From PVC group bacterium (GTDB taxonomy: Bacteria; Verrucomicrobiota; Kiritimatiellia; CAIKKV01), in NCBI GenBank assembly GCA_945898015.1, contig CAMDGM010000007.1:41030-105029 (forward strand): a DNA stretch of 64,000 bases. Direction: 5' to 3'. The notes beneath the pieces are model-generated. The model was not told the origin of the DNA, did not search any database, and saw nothing but the letters and a program-made list of their open reading frames with translations. Positions 1 through 8,555 of this stretch are shown in pieces. A program made the position numbers and the translations under genes. Every line of letters begins with the position of its first letter. The stretch's first letter is position 1.

Positions 1-383
1 GCCGACGCCCGATTAGCCGCCGCCCGGGCCACGAGAGCGGCCGCCTTCGCCTCCGCCGCCGCGCGATCCAACTGCCTCACAAACACCACCGCACGATTCA
101 GCAGCACAGTGAGCTTTTTTAATTCCTTGCGGGCCTTTTCAAGCGCAACCTTGTCCGGGCCGGCTTCCAGTGTCTTGATCGTCGCTTGAAGATCCGCCAC
201 CGCCTTGGCCAGCGCCTGCGTTTTCGAATGACCCTCGGCGGCAAACGCCGCGGTCTGGGAAGCGGCCAGCTCGGCTTTATTCGCGGCGTTTTTGGCCAGT
301 TCCGAAGCCGACTCCGCCAAGACCTGCGAAACCCCAACCCCCATCATGAACGCCACAGCCAACAAGATCAGTTTTGCGCGCAT
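1..383 (-). CDS. Ala-rich secreted coiled-coil protein, partial
   Basis: Runs off the left edge; the frame is open from the ATG at 383 to base 1, at least 127 residues. The first 24 or so residues form a signal peptide (basic MRAKL, hydrophobic stretch, cut near VLAES). The rest is rich in Ala, Lys, Glu and Leu with heptad-like spacing (LAKAVADLQATIKTLEA), so a periplasmic or surface helical/coiled-coil protein is likely. I recognise no family. AGGAGAAG lies about 7 bases before the ATG and a strong promoter at 408-436 gives it separate transcription from the polysaccharide genes upstream. A relation to small murein-type lipoproteins is possible, but I see no lipobox Cys. Confidence 0.7.
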   Translation of the reverse strand, partial: MRAKLILLAVAFMMGVGVSQVLAESASELAKNAANKAELAASQTAAFAAEGHSKTQALAKAVADLQATIKTLEAGPDKVALEKARKELKKLTVLLNRAVVFVRQLDRAAAEAKAAALVARAAANRAS

Positions 384-407
384 AAGCTTCTTCTCCTGTT
401 TTTTAAT

Positions 408-436
408 ATGTTAAAACCGTTTTCGCCCCATGTCAA
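408..436 (-). promoter_or_regulatory. Sigma70-type promoter for the Ala-rich secreted protein
   Basis: On the minus strand TTGACA (436-431), a 17-base spacer, then TAACAT (413-408). Expected start about base 401, some 18 bases before the ATG at 383, leaving room for the AGGAGAAG ribosome site. Confidence 0.65.
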
Positions 437-449
437 GGCTCTGGCAAAA

Positions 450-1148
450 TCACATCCACCGCTTGGGCACATCGATCACGTCGCCGGGCTCGATATACAC
501 ATCCGTCTCGGTCCGGGCCTGAATTTTAGGAATATTCAGGACCATGATCTCCCCGCCCCGGACCAGGCGGACTTTATTGGGATCGGCAAATTCATTCCAC
601 CCGCCAGCCACGGAAAGGGCTTGCAACACCGTCATTTTCGCGCCGGAAATCGGATAGTTACCGGGACGGATCACGTACCCTTTGACAAAAAACTCGCGGA
701 CCGGCGGGATGATGGACACCGTGATCGTTTTGTAAAACTGTCCGTCCACATAGGCTTTTTCAATTATTTTTTCGGCCTCGGCCGTGGACAGTCCGCCCAC
801 CTTGACCCGCCCCACAAGATCCAGATTAATGCTCCCGTTCTCGTCAATCACACACTCAAAATTCTCCGTCTTGGGATAAACCCGGAACGTCATCACGAGC
901 CGGTCGCCGGGCAGCAGGGTGCGTCGGGCCGGCTCCTCCGCCGCGCCGGCCAACCCGGTCACGGGCGACACGGGGGGGCGGGGCGTCACCGCCCCCGCCG
1001 GCTCCACCGCCGCCTTGCGAATGTCCAGCGCCTCAACGTCCGGATGGTAGGGCATCACCGTCCCGGCGCGGCGGGGAAGCGTGGAGCAGCCTGCGAGTAC
1101 CAACGCGCCCAGCAGGAGGAAAAAGGATCGAAGGCTAAACGACTTCAT
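450..1148 (-). CDS. Polysaccharide export outer-membrane lipoprotein (Wza/OPX-like)
   Basis: 232 residues. The N-terminus is a lipoprotein signal with lipobox LAGC (Cys21). Next come a Pro/Ala-rich linker, a polysaccharide-export domain (about residues 75-150, containing GDRLVMTFRVYPKTE) and one SLBB-type domain (about 150-230) with GYVIRPGNYPI and EPGDVIDVP. Wza of E. coli is about 380 residues with more domains and a C-terminal membrane helix; this is the short OPX type without that helix. The ATG overlaps the stop of the Wzc-like gene by four bases (ATGA), so the two are translationally coupled. Known role of the family: outer-membrane outlet for exopolysaccharide working with the co-polymerase kinase. 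Confidence 0.9.
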   Translation of the reverse strand: MKSFSLRSFFLLLGALVLAGCSTLPRRAGTVMPYHPDVEALDIRKAAVEPAGAVTPRPPVSPVTGLAGAAEEPARRTLLPGDRLVMTFRVYPKTENFECVIDENGSINLDLVGRVKVGGLSTAEAEKIIEKAYVDGQFYKTITVSIIPPVREFFVKGYVIRPGNYPISGAKMTVLQALSVAGGWNEFADPNKVRLVRGGEIMVLNIPKIQARTETDVYIEPGDVIDVPKRWM

Positions 1149-3292
1149 GAAGCTGAACTCTTCCGGGTCGAATCCGGGTCCGACTCACTCGTATAACTCT
1201 TATACGCATAACTTCCGACATAATGATAGTAATAATACGAATCGCGGTGAATGTTGATGTTGTTGAGCACCACCCCCACCAGGTTCGCCCCCGCGTTCTG
1301 GATCATGCTGCGGGCCCGGGCGGCCACATCGCGCGGATAGCTCCGGTGCTCGATCACCAGCAACGTGCCGTCGGCCTCGCTGCACAGGACCGCCGCATCA
1401 CTGACGCCGAGGATGGGGGGCGAGTCCAGGAAAATGTAATCATAATCACCTTTGACCGCATCCAGCAAAGTCCGGATCCGGGGGGAATCCACAATGCCAT
1501 GCGACCCGGAAACCGACCTGCCGCTGGACAGGAAAGAAAGATTTTCGATGGAGGTGGGCACAATCACCTCGGCCGGCTTCATCCTCCCCAAAAGGACATC
1601 GGACAATCCCACGCGATTGGATAGCCCGATCATCTTGTGCTGGGTCGGCCGGCGAATATCCGCATCCACCAGCAGCACGCGGCTGCCGAGCTGGGCGAAG
1701 ACAAAGGCCAGATTGAACAACGAAAGCGATTTCCCCTCCCCCTCGCCGCCGCTGGTGATGCAAAGCACCTTGCCATGCGCCCACTTCTTGGAAAACTGGA
1801 TATTGGTTTTCAGGACCCGGTACGACTCCGCGTGCGATCCGTCGCCCTTCTGCGTGTTCAGGGGGCGGCATTTCTGGGGAATAACGCCCAGGATGGGGGC
1901 GCCAATGAAATCCTCGATGTCCTGCACGGTTTTGACCGAGGTGTCCAGATATTCCAGGAAAAAGGCCAGGCCGATTCCCACGCCCAGTCCGAGCAGGACG
2001 CTGAGCGTGATGTTGATGATCATGTTGGGCGCCACCGGCTGGTCGGGCTCTTCGGCCATCTCAATCACTTCAACCGGCGTCCGGGGCAATTGGAGGTCCG
2101 TTTCTTCCTTCACCACCAGCATTTCGAGCGAATCACAGATCGCCCGCTGGGCATCCAGCTCATGCTCGATTTTGCGGAACGGCAGGTATTTCTCGCTCGA
2201 GGCGCTAATGTCGCTCGCACGGGCCTGCTCCAGATTGAGGTCAATCAGGGCCAGCTCGCGCTGGGAGATCTCGAATTCCGTCTTGAGCCCCGCCTTCAAC
2301 CCCTTGAGGGTTTCCTCGATCTTGCGGGTCAACTCGCCCACGACGGTCTGCATCCGCACCACATCGGGATGCTTGGACCCCAGCGCGCCCTGGAGCTGGC
2401 TGAGCGACAGCTGGCTTTCCACGAGCTGCTGGCGCAGGTTGTTCAACATCGTGTCGCCCAACAGGCTGGCGGCAGCATACAGGAGCTGCTCCCCCTGCAT
2501 GGCGTTCAGCGCCTCCAGCCGGGTCTGGCGGTCCACCATCTTGTTCTGCGCCCGCATGCGGTCCGATTCGAGCTCGGAAATCCGGCCTTTATCCATACTG
2601 CCCGCGCTCTCGGACCCGCCTCCGAATCCGGTGATCTTCAGCTCCTTGCGCAACGCTTCGAGCTTGTCCTCCAGATCCTTCACCTTCTGCTGCTTCTCAT
2701 GGTACGCCTCCTGAAGCGCCACGAGTCCCCGCTCCTTCTCCGTCCGGTTCACTTTCATCCGCTGATCCCGGTACACCGCCGCGATTTCATTGGCGATCCG
2801 GCACGCATCCACGCGGGCCTCCTGCGGCGTGGACCGGTAGGTGCTGCGCTCAATCTGGATTTCAATCAAATTGGTGTCCCGGTATTGGTGCACCTTCATG
2901 CTTCCCGCCACCAGCTCGTAAGCCCGGATGGACGACACCGCCACGCCGTCATCATTGTACATCTGGCCAAAATGGTCCCTCAGCCGCAGGTTGCGGATCA
3001 CCTCGTAGATGATCGGCTTGGACTGGATGATCTCGAACTGCGTGCGCAGGAAAAAGGGATCGTACACCGTGGTCGACAAGCCCTGCCCCTTCATCCCCTC
3101 CACGCTCGGCGTTTCCCGGTTCACGGCAATCCGGGTGGACGCCCGGAACGTCTTGGGAAGATAATAGGTGACCACCGCGCCCGTAATCACAATGAACAGG
3201 AAAATCGCAATCACGATTTCCTTGCGTGACCGGACGACCTGCCAATAATCCCAGAAATGGACAGCGCTGGACTGGGTTTGATTTTGTTCCAT
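1145..3292 (-). CDS. Wzc-like polysaccharide co-polymerase / BY-kinase
   Basis: About 715 residues. A Wzz-type chain-length domain is flanked by two membrane segments (about residues 25-45, and 425-445 just after the Pro-rich EEPDQPVAPN). Between them lies a long coiled coil (about 180-390). The C-terminal bacterial tyrosine kinase domain has Walker A GGEGEGKS (about 515), Walker A' VLLVDADIRRP and Walker B YIFLDSPP. The tail carries a Tyr cluster (SYYYYHYVGSYAYKSY) expected to be autophosphorylated. It sits between a beta-barrel gene and the Wza-like gene, as in Wzx/Wzy-dependent export. I chose the ATG at 3292; a GTG at 3304 is also in frame. Neither has a clear ribosome site, and coupling to the gene ending at 3308 is likely. 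Confidence 0.92.
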   Translation of the reverse strand: MEQNQTQSSAVHFWDYWQVVRSRKEIVIAIFLFIVITGAVVTYYLPKTFRASTRIAVNRETPSVEGMKGQGLSTTVYDPFFLRTQFEIIQSKPIIYEVIRNLRLRDHFGQMYNDDGVAVSSIRAYELVAGSMKVHQYRDTNLIEIQIERSTYRSTPQEARVDACRIANEIAAVYRDQRMKVNRTEKERGLVALQEAYHEKQQKVKDLEDKLEALRKELKITGFGGGSESAGSMDKGRISELESDRMRAQNKMVDRQTRLEALNAMQGEQLLYAAASLLGDTMLNNLRQQLVESQLSLSQLQGALGSKHPDVVRMQTVVGELTRKIEETLKGLKAGLKTEFEISQRELALIDLNLEQARASDISASSEKYLPFRKIEHELDAQRAICDSLEMLVVKEETDLQLPRTPVEVIEMAEEPDQPVAPNMIINITLSVLLGLGVGIGLAFFLEYLDTSVKTVQDIEDFIGAPILGVIPQKCRPLNTQKGDGSHAESYRVLKTNIQFSKKWAHGKVLCITSGGEGEGKSLSLFNLAFVFAQLGSRVLLVDADIRRPTQHKMIGLSNRVGLSDVLLGRMKPAEVIVPTSIENLSFLSSGRSVSGSHGIVDSPRIRTLLDAVKGDYDYIFLDSPPILGVSDAAVLCSEADGTLLVIEHRSYPRDVAARARSMIQNAGANLVGVVLNNINIHRDSYYYYHYVGSYAYKSYTSESDPDSTRKSSAS

Positions 3293-3307
3293 GGGCACAA
3301 CCACGCT

Positions 3308-4513
3308 CTAGAAATTGACGGCCACCATCACGGACAACGTATTGCGCGTGAACGATTCACGGACATCCGAGGTCCAGTCCTCAAGCTCGTACGTCACACG
3401 CCCGGAATACCGGCTCCCCTTGGGGCAATAAAGCAAGCCCATCTGGTAATCGACGAGGGTGTCGTCGCCATCCACAAGCGCCTGACCCAAGGCGGCCGGA
3501 TCCCCCGCAACCGCATGCTTGACCTTGTACTGCCCGTTATCAAACACAATCTGGGCATACGGGGAGAGGCTCTCGGACAACGTGCAGGTCCCCCTCAGGG
3601 AAAACCGGAGGTTCTCCTTGGACGCATACAGGGACCGGTCGGAGGGCTGGGTTGAATATTCCGTAGCTCCTTCGACTTTCAAACAGCTGACCGGCTTGAA
3701 TTCCACGGACACCAGCACATAAGGCATGGCCGAGTTGTCCTCCGAGGACGAATAATCCACGAACTCGTACCCGAGGGACATCGCCCCCTTGAGCTGCTCA
3801 TTGAATGAACGATCTACGCCCACACCGGCCAGATACCCCTTGTAATCGCCCCGCACGCTGTTTTTATACGTGGGCTGATCGTACCCCACGAACGCGAAAA
3901 CATGATAATCCGGCTCCAGCAGGTACCCCAGCGAACTGTTCAACTCCAGCCGGTCTTCGTCGCCAACATCGGCAAACTGGCTGTCCTGATACCGCTTGAA
4001 CAAATAGGACCCGTCCACACTCAACTGGGTTCGTTCACTGACGCCATAGGCGAGCCATCCCTTGGTCTGGTTGAACCAATAGCTCGCATTTTCGCGGACC
4101 GTGACCCCGCCCTGCGTGACATTCGGATCGTCCGTCATCTCGAACTTGTTTACAGCGCCCAGCGTCAGGCGGTACGACGGCGCATGCTGCACGCTGGCCT
4201 CCACGGCATGATACAGCTCCGACTCATTCTGATCGGGCCGGGGATTGTCCCGCCACAACAGGGCAGGCGTATAGGAAATGAAGGTTTGCGTGACCAGATC
4301 GTCCAAGGTCAACCGCGCGCCCGGGGTGAAGCTCAGCGTGGTCATGGCTTCCTTGCCCTGCTCCGTGGCATCCCGGTTGTCATCGAATCGAATATTTCCG
4401 GCAACGGAAAAAACCAACGTGTCCGGAGTAACCGCAATCGGCGCCGCGCTAGCATATCCGGCTAAACTCGCCAACAGCGCCACCCCCAGCCCGCCCCACG
4501 ATGTTAATTTCAT
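3308..4513 (-). CDS. Outer-membrane beta-barrel protein of the polysaccharide locus
   Basis: 401 residues with a signal peptide (cut near AGYASAAPI). The mature part has alternating hydrophobic/polar strands and ends in LSVMVAVNF, a C-terminal Phe expected of proteins inserted by BamA. It resembles the putative beta-barrel porin 2 group often found with Wza/Wzc genes. Role inferred: outer-membrane part of the export path or a surface barrel. It is the first gene of the unit; AGGAG lies 7 bases before the ATG and a consensus promoter lies at 4571-4599. The strand pattern is clear, but the family assignment is from memory. Confidence 0.78.
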   Translation of the reverse strand: MKLTSWGGLGVALLASLAGYASAAPIAVTPDTLVFSVAGNIRFDDNRDATEQGKEAMTTLSFTPGARLTLDDLVTQTFISYTPALLWRDNPRPDQNESELYHAVEASVQHAPSYRLTLGAVNKFEMTDDPNVTQGGVTVRENASYWFNQTKGWLAYGVSERTQLSVDGSYLFKRYQDSQFADVGDEDRLELNSSLGYLLEPDYHVFAFVGYDQPTYKNSVRGDYKGYLAGVGVDRSFNEQLKGAMSLGYEFVDYSSSEDNSAMPYVLVSVEFKPVSCLKVEGATEYSTQPSDRSLYASKENLRFSLRGTCTLSESLSPYAQIVFDNGQYKVKHAVAGDPAALGQALVDGDDTLVDYQMGLLYCPKGSRYSGRVTYELEDWTSDVRESFTRNTLSVMVAVNF

Positions 4514-4570
4514 AAAATACTCCTATTCCCGGAAGACCCCTCCGCCCTCAGCCATTACCTAGCATTTAGA

Positions 4571-4599
4571 AGTATCGGGTATTCTTTTCGGCGTGTCAA
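4571..4599 (-). promoter_or_regulatory. Promoter of the polysaccharide export operon
   Basis: On the minus strand TTGACA (4599-4594), 17 bases, GATACT (4576-4571). It drives the beta-barrel, Wzc-like and Wza-like genes and sits back to back with a plus-strand promoter at 4629-4658. Confidence 0.7.
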
Positions 4600-4628
4600 T
4601 TCTTTCCCCCTCAAAAACGAGGCCGCCA

Positions 4629-4658
4629 TTGACAGCCACGAGTCAGTCCCCCTAAACT
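4629..4658 (+). promoter_or_regulatory. Promoter of the esterase / URO-D-like unit
   Basis: TTGACA (4629-4634), 18 bases, TAAACT (4653-4658). Expected start near 4665, just ahead of AGGAGG (4675-4680) and the ATG at 4684. Divergent from the polysaccharide promoter; the -35 boxes are 29 bases apart. Confidence 0.6.
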
Positions 4659-4683
4659 CCTTCGCTACAACGTGAGGAGGCTT

Positions 4684-5775
4684 ATGAGTTCACCGGTGCT
4701 CGATTTCAAGCTGGAAAAACGCCTGCAACCCGCCAAACTCCTATGGGCCCGCTACCGCCCGGGGGACGCCCCGTTCCGATTCACCGCCCGGACCCCCGCC
4801 GAGGCCGCCCGCTGGCAGGCCCGCACCCGCGCGGCACTCACGGCCGCCCTCGGGTTCGCCGACCTCGCCCCCGCCGCCCTCTCGCCCCGCCGGATCGAAC
4901 GCGTGGACAAGGGGGACTACGTCCGTGAAAAAATCCTGCTCCGCACCTCCCGCGACTCCCTCATGCCGGTCTACCTGCTCATTCCCAAGGGGCTTCGCCG
5001 CCCCACGCCGGCCATCCTCGCCTTCCACGGCCACGGTTACGGCGTCAAGGACATCGTCGGCCTCTGGGAAAACGGTGAAGAACGAAACACCCCCGACGGC
5101 TATCACAAGGACTTCGGCGTCGCGCTCTGCCGCCGCGGCTTCGTGGTCGCCGCACCCGAAATCTCCTGCTTCGGCGAGCGCCAGTCCGACTTCGCCTGGC
5201 TCTACAAGGGTCTCGGCTCCCCCGTCCCCTCCACCTGCACCCAATCCGCCTTCCTCGCCTCCCACCTCGGCGGCACCGTGCTCGGCCTGCGCATCCAGGA
5301 CGCCCGAAAACTCGCCGACTACCTCCTGGCCCGCCCCGAGGTCAAGGGCGCGGCGCTCGGCGCCATGGGCATCTCCGGCGGCGGCATGCACACCTTTTTC
5401 TCCGCCTGCCTCGACCCCCGGATCAAAGCCTGCGTGGTGAGCGGGTACTTCAGCACGTTCCGGGACAGCATCCTCGCCATGCATCACTGCCCCTGCAACT
5501 TCGTCCCCGGCCTGGGCCGGTTCGGCGAAATGAGCGATCTCGCCGGCCTCATCGCCCCGCGCCCCATGCTCGTCGAGGCCGGAATCCGCGACCCCATCTT
5601 CCCGCTGCCCGCCGTTAAAAAAGGGCTGGCCGCCGCCCGCCGGGTTTACGCCCGCTTCGACGCCGCCACCCAGGTCGCCTCCGATATTTTCGACGGCCGC
5701 CACCAGATCAGCGGCCGCCGGGCCTATGATTTCCTCGCCACTCATCTCGGCTTGAACGCCTCCGCTCAAGGATAA
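4684..5775 (+). CDS. Alpha/beta hydrolase, acetyl-esterase/dienelactone-hydrolase type
   Basis: 363 residues, no signal peptide. Oxyanion region LAFHGHGYG; nucleophile elbow GISGGG with Ser231; likely acid Asp303 (GIRDPIF) and His340 (DGRHQISG). The fold and triad match the Abhydrolase_7/acetyl xylan esterase group that removes acyl groups from sugars. I start at ATG 4684 because an upstream in-frame GTG (4672) lies at the ribosome site AGGAGG. It is followed after nine bases by a URO-D-like gene, so the two form a unit, probably in catabolism of an acylated or methylated compound. Substrate unknown. Confidence 0.85.
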   Translation: MSSPVLDFKLEKRLQPAKLLWARYRPGDAPFRFTARTPAEAARWQARTRAALTAALGFADLAPAALSPRRIERVDKGDYVREKILLRTSRDSLMPVYLLIPKGLRRPTPAILAFHGHGYGVKDIVGLWENGEERNTPDGYHKDFGVALCRRGFVVAAPEISCFGERQSDFAWLYKGLGSPVPSTCTQSAFLASHLGGTVLGLRIQDARKLADYLLARPEVKGAALGAMGISGGGMHTFFSACLDPRIKACVVSGYFSTFRDSILAMHHCPCNFVPGLGRFGEMSDLAGLIAPRPMLVEAGIRDPIFPLPAVKKGLAAARRVYARFDAATQVASDIFDGRHQISGRRAYDFLATHLGLNASAQG

Positions 5776-5784
5776 ACCCAATCC

Positions 5785-6816
5785 ATGACCCCCCGCGAAC
5801 GGTTCCAGGCCGCCATGAACTTCAAGCCCTTTGACCGCCTGCCCCTCATCGAATGGGCCGGCTGGTGGGGCGACACCACCCAGCGCTGGCGGCAGGAAGG
5901 CCTGCCCGCGGACCTGGATTTTTACGGCATCCACGACCATTTCGGGCTGGACCGGCACATGCAGGATTGGATCCGGGCGTTCAAACCCGGCTGCCCGGCG
6001 CCCGACGGCGCCCGTGGCATCGGCATCGTGCGCGATCGGGATCATTACGAAAAGGTCATCCGCCCCCTCCTGTTCCCCCGGCCGGCCATCAACCGGCCCG
6101 AGTGGGAGAAGCGCGCGGCCCTGCAGGCCGCCGGCAAGGCCGTGCTCTGGTTCACGGTCGAGGGCTTCTACTGGTTCCCCCGCCGCATCCTCGGCACGGA
6201 GGCCCACCTGCTCGCCTTTTATGACGACCCCGCGCTCATCACCCGGATCAACGGGGACCTGACCGAGTGGATCCGGGATGTGATCGAGGAGATATTCTCG
6301 ATCTGCACGCCCGACTTCATGACCTTCGCCGAGGACATGAGCTACAACAATGGGTCCCTGCTTTCCAAGGAGCTGTTCGACGCCTTTCTGGCCCCTTACT
6401 ACCGGGAGCTCTGCCCGCGCCTCCAGCAAAAGGGCACCTTGATCATCGTCGATTCCGATGGCGACATCACGGAGCCGGCCCGCTGGTTCGAGGCGGTCGG
6501 CGTGCAGGGCGTCCTGCCCCTGGAACGCCAGGCCGGCGTCGATATCGCGCGCCTGCGGGCCGATCATCCGGATATGCGGTTCATCGGCCACTATGACAAG
6601 ATGGTGATGAACCGAGGCGAGGCGGCCATGCGAAAGGAATTCGAGCGGCTCGTGCCCACCGCCGCCCAGGGCGGGTTCCTGATCTCCTGCGACCACCAGA
6701 CCCCGCCGGGCGTCTCCTACGAGGACTACAAACTGTACACGCGGCTGTTCCGGGAATATGCGGAAGAAGCGGGACGGTTATCGCGCCAGATCCCCGTCAA
6801 GGGGTCGGCGAAGTAG
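5785..6816 (+). CDS. Uroporphyrinogen-decarboxylase-family protein
   Basis: 343 residues, URO-D TIM barrel starting TPRERFQAAMNFKPFDRLP, the usual opening of the 'uroporphyrinogen decarboxylase family protein' set. That set is greatly expanded in Lentisphaerae/Kiritimatiellota and also holds the MtaA/CmuA cobamide methyltransferases. Absence of other heme genes and the esterase partner argue against a role in heme synthesis; methyl-group transfer or demethylation is an inference. C-terminal SCDHQTPPGVSYEDYK gives possible metal or substrate ligands. Its last 20 bases overlap the 3' end of the convergent gene at 6797-7282. Confidence 0.85.
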   Translation: MTPRERFQAAMNFKPFDRLPLIEWAGWWGDTTQRWRQEGLPADLDFYGIHDHFGLDRHMQDWIRAFKPGCPAPDGARGIGIVRDRDHYEKVIRPLLFPRPAINRPEWEKRAALQAAGKAVLWFTVEGFYWFPRRILGTEAHLLAFYDDPALITRINGDLTEWIRDVIEEIFSICTPDFMTFAEDMSYNNGSLLSKELFDAFLAPYYRELCPRLQQKGTLIIVDSDGDITEPARWFEAVGVQGVLPLERQAGVDIARLRADHPDMRFIGHYDKMVMNRGEAAMRKEFERLVPTAAQGGFLISCDHQTPPGVSYEDYKLYTRLFREYAEEAGRLSRQIPVKGSAK

Positions 6817-7282
6817 CCGGCGCATTCGTCGCGCCCGTAGTCGATGCCGCATTCGTGGCGCCGGCCAACGGCGCAGGCGTCACCGCCACCGGCTCCGGAA
6901 CCGGCGCGGGCGGGAGCGACTCAGGCGCATCCTTGAAGGCCGAAACAATCAACCAGTCCCGACCATCCCGCCGCTCGATCGAACCATTCACGCACACCTT
7001 GCGGGTCTTGGGCGTTGCCGCCAGTTCCCGGGCTTTCTCGTTCACCTCCACCGCCACCAGCTTCTCGCCCACCACCAGGCGAACAGCCTGCACATCGCCC
7101 TTATTGTCCCGTAGCACCCGCACAAAACCCGTCCATTCCGGAGTTGCGGCAGAAAGAATTTCCGCGGCGGGAGCATTCGTCACCACCCCGGCCGCCGGCG
7201 TAATAGCGGCCGCGGGCGCTTGCGCCGCCACCCAGGACCAAGCCGCACACACAACCACCATGCTTCCAAAAATCTTTTTCAT
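6797..7282 (-). CDS. Small secreted protein of unknown function
   Basis: About 161 residues from the ATG at 7282, which has AAGGAG eight bases upstream; an earlier in-frame start at 7318 would place that ribosome site inside the gene. A signal peptide (MKKIFGSMVVVCAAWSW, then Ala-rich) leads to an Ala/Thr/Pro-rich linker, a small beta-rich core (about 60-125; VCVNGSIERRDGRDWLIVSAF looks OB-fold-like) and another Pro/Ala/Thr tail. No family recognised. It has its own promoter (7336-7364). Confidence 0.7.
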   Translation of the reverse strand: MKKIFGSMVVVCAAWSWVAAQAPAAAITPAAGVVTNAPAAEILSAATPEWTGFVRVLRDNKGDVQAVRLVVGEKLVAVEVNEKARELAATPKTRKVCVNGSIERRDGRDWLIVSAFKDAPESLPPAPVPEPVAVTPAPLAGATNAASTTGATNAPATSPTP

Positions 7283-7335
7283 CCGACATTCTCCTTGGCT
7301 TTTTCTCAACAGTTTCACCCCTGTCAGGTAAATTC

Positions 7336-7364
7336 AATATCCTCTCTCTCCGCCAGCCTGTCAA
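7336..7364 (-). promoter_or_regulatory. Promoter of the small secreted protein
   Basis: On the minus strand TTGACA (7364-7359), 17 bases, GATATT (7341-7336), about 45 bases before the AAGGAG site. Confidence 0.65.
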
Positions 7365-7430
7365 CAGGATGTTATCCCGTACATGGTTGTATTTACTTAT
7401 CTTCCTTTTTTCGTATAGTTTGATTATACC

Positions 7431-7460
7431 TTGACGTTCAAGCAGCCTGTTCCCTAAAAT
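7431..7460 (+). promoter_or_regulatory. Promoter of the CBS-domain gene (possibly also hydCBA)
   Basis: TTGACG (7431-7436), 18 bases, TAAAAT (7455-7460); AAAGGAG follows and the ATG is at 7484. I see no strong promoter in the 79 bases between the CBS gene and hydC, so read-through into the hydrogenase genes is plausible. Confidence 0.6.
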
Positions 7461-7483
7461 GAGAGCAAACAAAAGGAGACATC

Positions 7484-7924
7484 ATGAATACGCCGATCAG
7501 TCAACTGCTGGACCGCAAGGGCCGGGACGTCGTCACCGTTTCATCATCCTCCTCCATTTTCGAAGCCATTGAACTCATGGAGGCCAAGAAAGTCGGCTGT
7601 CTCCTGATCATGAACAAAAACGGCACCTTGGCCGGCATCCTGTCGGAACGCGATTGCTTCCGCAAGGTCATCCTTCTCGAAAAACATCCCCGGTCCGTCC
7701 TGGTCAAGGACGTCATGACCAAGAAAGTCATCTACATCACACCCGACACTACCGTGGACGACTGCATGTCGGTGATGACGCAAAAACGCTTCCGCCACCT
7801 TCCCGTAATCGAGCACGATAAAGTGTGCGGCCTCATCTCCATCGGCGACGTGGTGAAATTCATGGCCGTCGAACAGGACTTGATGATCCGCAATCTGGAA
7901 AAATATATCGAGGGCTCCTTATAG
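7484..7924 (+). CDS. Stand-alone CBS-domain pair protein
   Basis: 146 residues made almost wholly of two CBS motifs (about 8-62 and 75-130). Each ends in the usual Gly-Ile-x-Ser-x-x-Asp pattern: LAGILSERDCFRKV and VCGLISIGDVVKF. CBS pairs (Bateman modules) bind adenine nucleotides such as AMP, ATP, NAD or SAM and report energy state. Ribosome site AAAGGAG lies seven bases upstream. It lies 79 bases before hydC on the same strand, so a regulatory link with the hydrogenase is possible; this is inference. Confidence 0.9.
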   Translation: MNTPISQLLDRKGRDVVTVSSSSSIFEAIELMEAKKVGCLLIMNKNGTLAGILSERDCFRKVILLEKHPRSVLVKDVMTKKVIYITPDTTVDDCMSVMTQKRFRHLPVIEHDKVCGLISIGDVVKFMAVEQDLMIRNLEKYIEGSL

Positions 7925-8003
7925 ATCGACCGCACGTGCCCGGGAGACCGGACAGCGGTCAGCTCTCCCACCACCGCCTGCAAGAATCCCACCGGAGAGT
8001 CTC

Positions 8004-8555
8004 ATGCCCAAAAAAAACGCCCCTGCTCCCTGCGCTTGCCAAGCGGGAGAACCCGTTTCCAAGGCCACCCTCGACGCCCGGCTGGACGAGGTGATCGCCG
8101 AGTATAAAGACAAGCCCGGCGGCCTGATCCCGGCGCTCCAGCTGACGCAGGCCACCTTCGGCTACCTCCCGGAACCGGCATTAAAGAAAATCAGCGCCGG
8201 CTTCGGCATGCCCTACAGCGAAGTCGCCGGGGTCGTCAGCTTCTACTCCTTTTTCACCACCCACCCGCGCGGCAAATACCTCGTCCGCGTCTGCATGGGC
8301 ACCGCCTGCTATGTGCGCGGCGGCAAGGACGTCCTCGAGGCCATGAAAAAGAAGCTGGCCATCGACGTGGGCCAGACCACCGGCGACCGTCTCTTCTCAC
8401 TCGAAGTCGGCCGGTGTTTCGGCGCCTGCGGCATGGCCCCCGTCGTGATGATCAACGAGACCGTCCACCAGCGCGTCAAGCCCGCCCGCATCGGGGACCT
8501 GCTCAACCGGGTCCTGGCGGCAGATGAAAAACCGGCCACCCAGGAGCGTCCATGA
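8004..8555 (+). CDS. hydC: HydC: NuoE-like [2Fe-2S] subunit of trimeric [FeFe]-hydrogenase
   Basis: 183 residues of the NuoE/HndA thioredoxin-like family. Four Cys for one [2Fe-2S] cluster: CMGTAC and GRCFGACG. The helical N-terminal part (LIPALQLTQATFGYLP) is typical of the family. In trimeric hydrogenases this subunit helps pass electrons between NAD(P)H and the iron-sulfur chain. The stop overlaps the hydB start by four bases (ATGA), so the genes are coupled. The N-terminal CACQ is an extra feature I cannot assign. Confidence 0.92.
   Translation: MPKKNAPAPCACQAGEPVSKATLDARLDEVIAEYKDKPGGLIPALQLTQATFGYLPEPALKKISAGFGMPYSEVAGVVSFYSFFTTHPRGKYLVRVCMGTACYVRGGKDVLEAMKKKLAIDVGQTTGDRLFSLEVGRCFGACGMAPVVMINETVHQRVKPARIGDLLNRVLAADEKPATQERP

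Noticed and set aside
1637..3229. 530-codon plus-strand frame opposite the Wzc-like gene
   Set aside because: No domain; the minus strand has full Wzz and BY-kinase motifs.
4741..6696. Very long open frame on the minus strand opposite the esterase and URO-D genes
   Set aside because: Low-complexity Gly/Glu/Ala-rich translation without motifs; the opposite strand encodes clear families. A GC-rich shadow.
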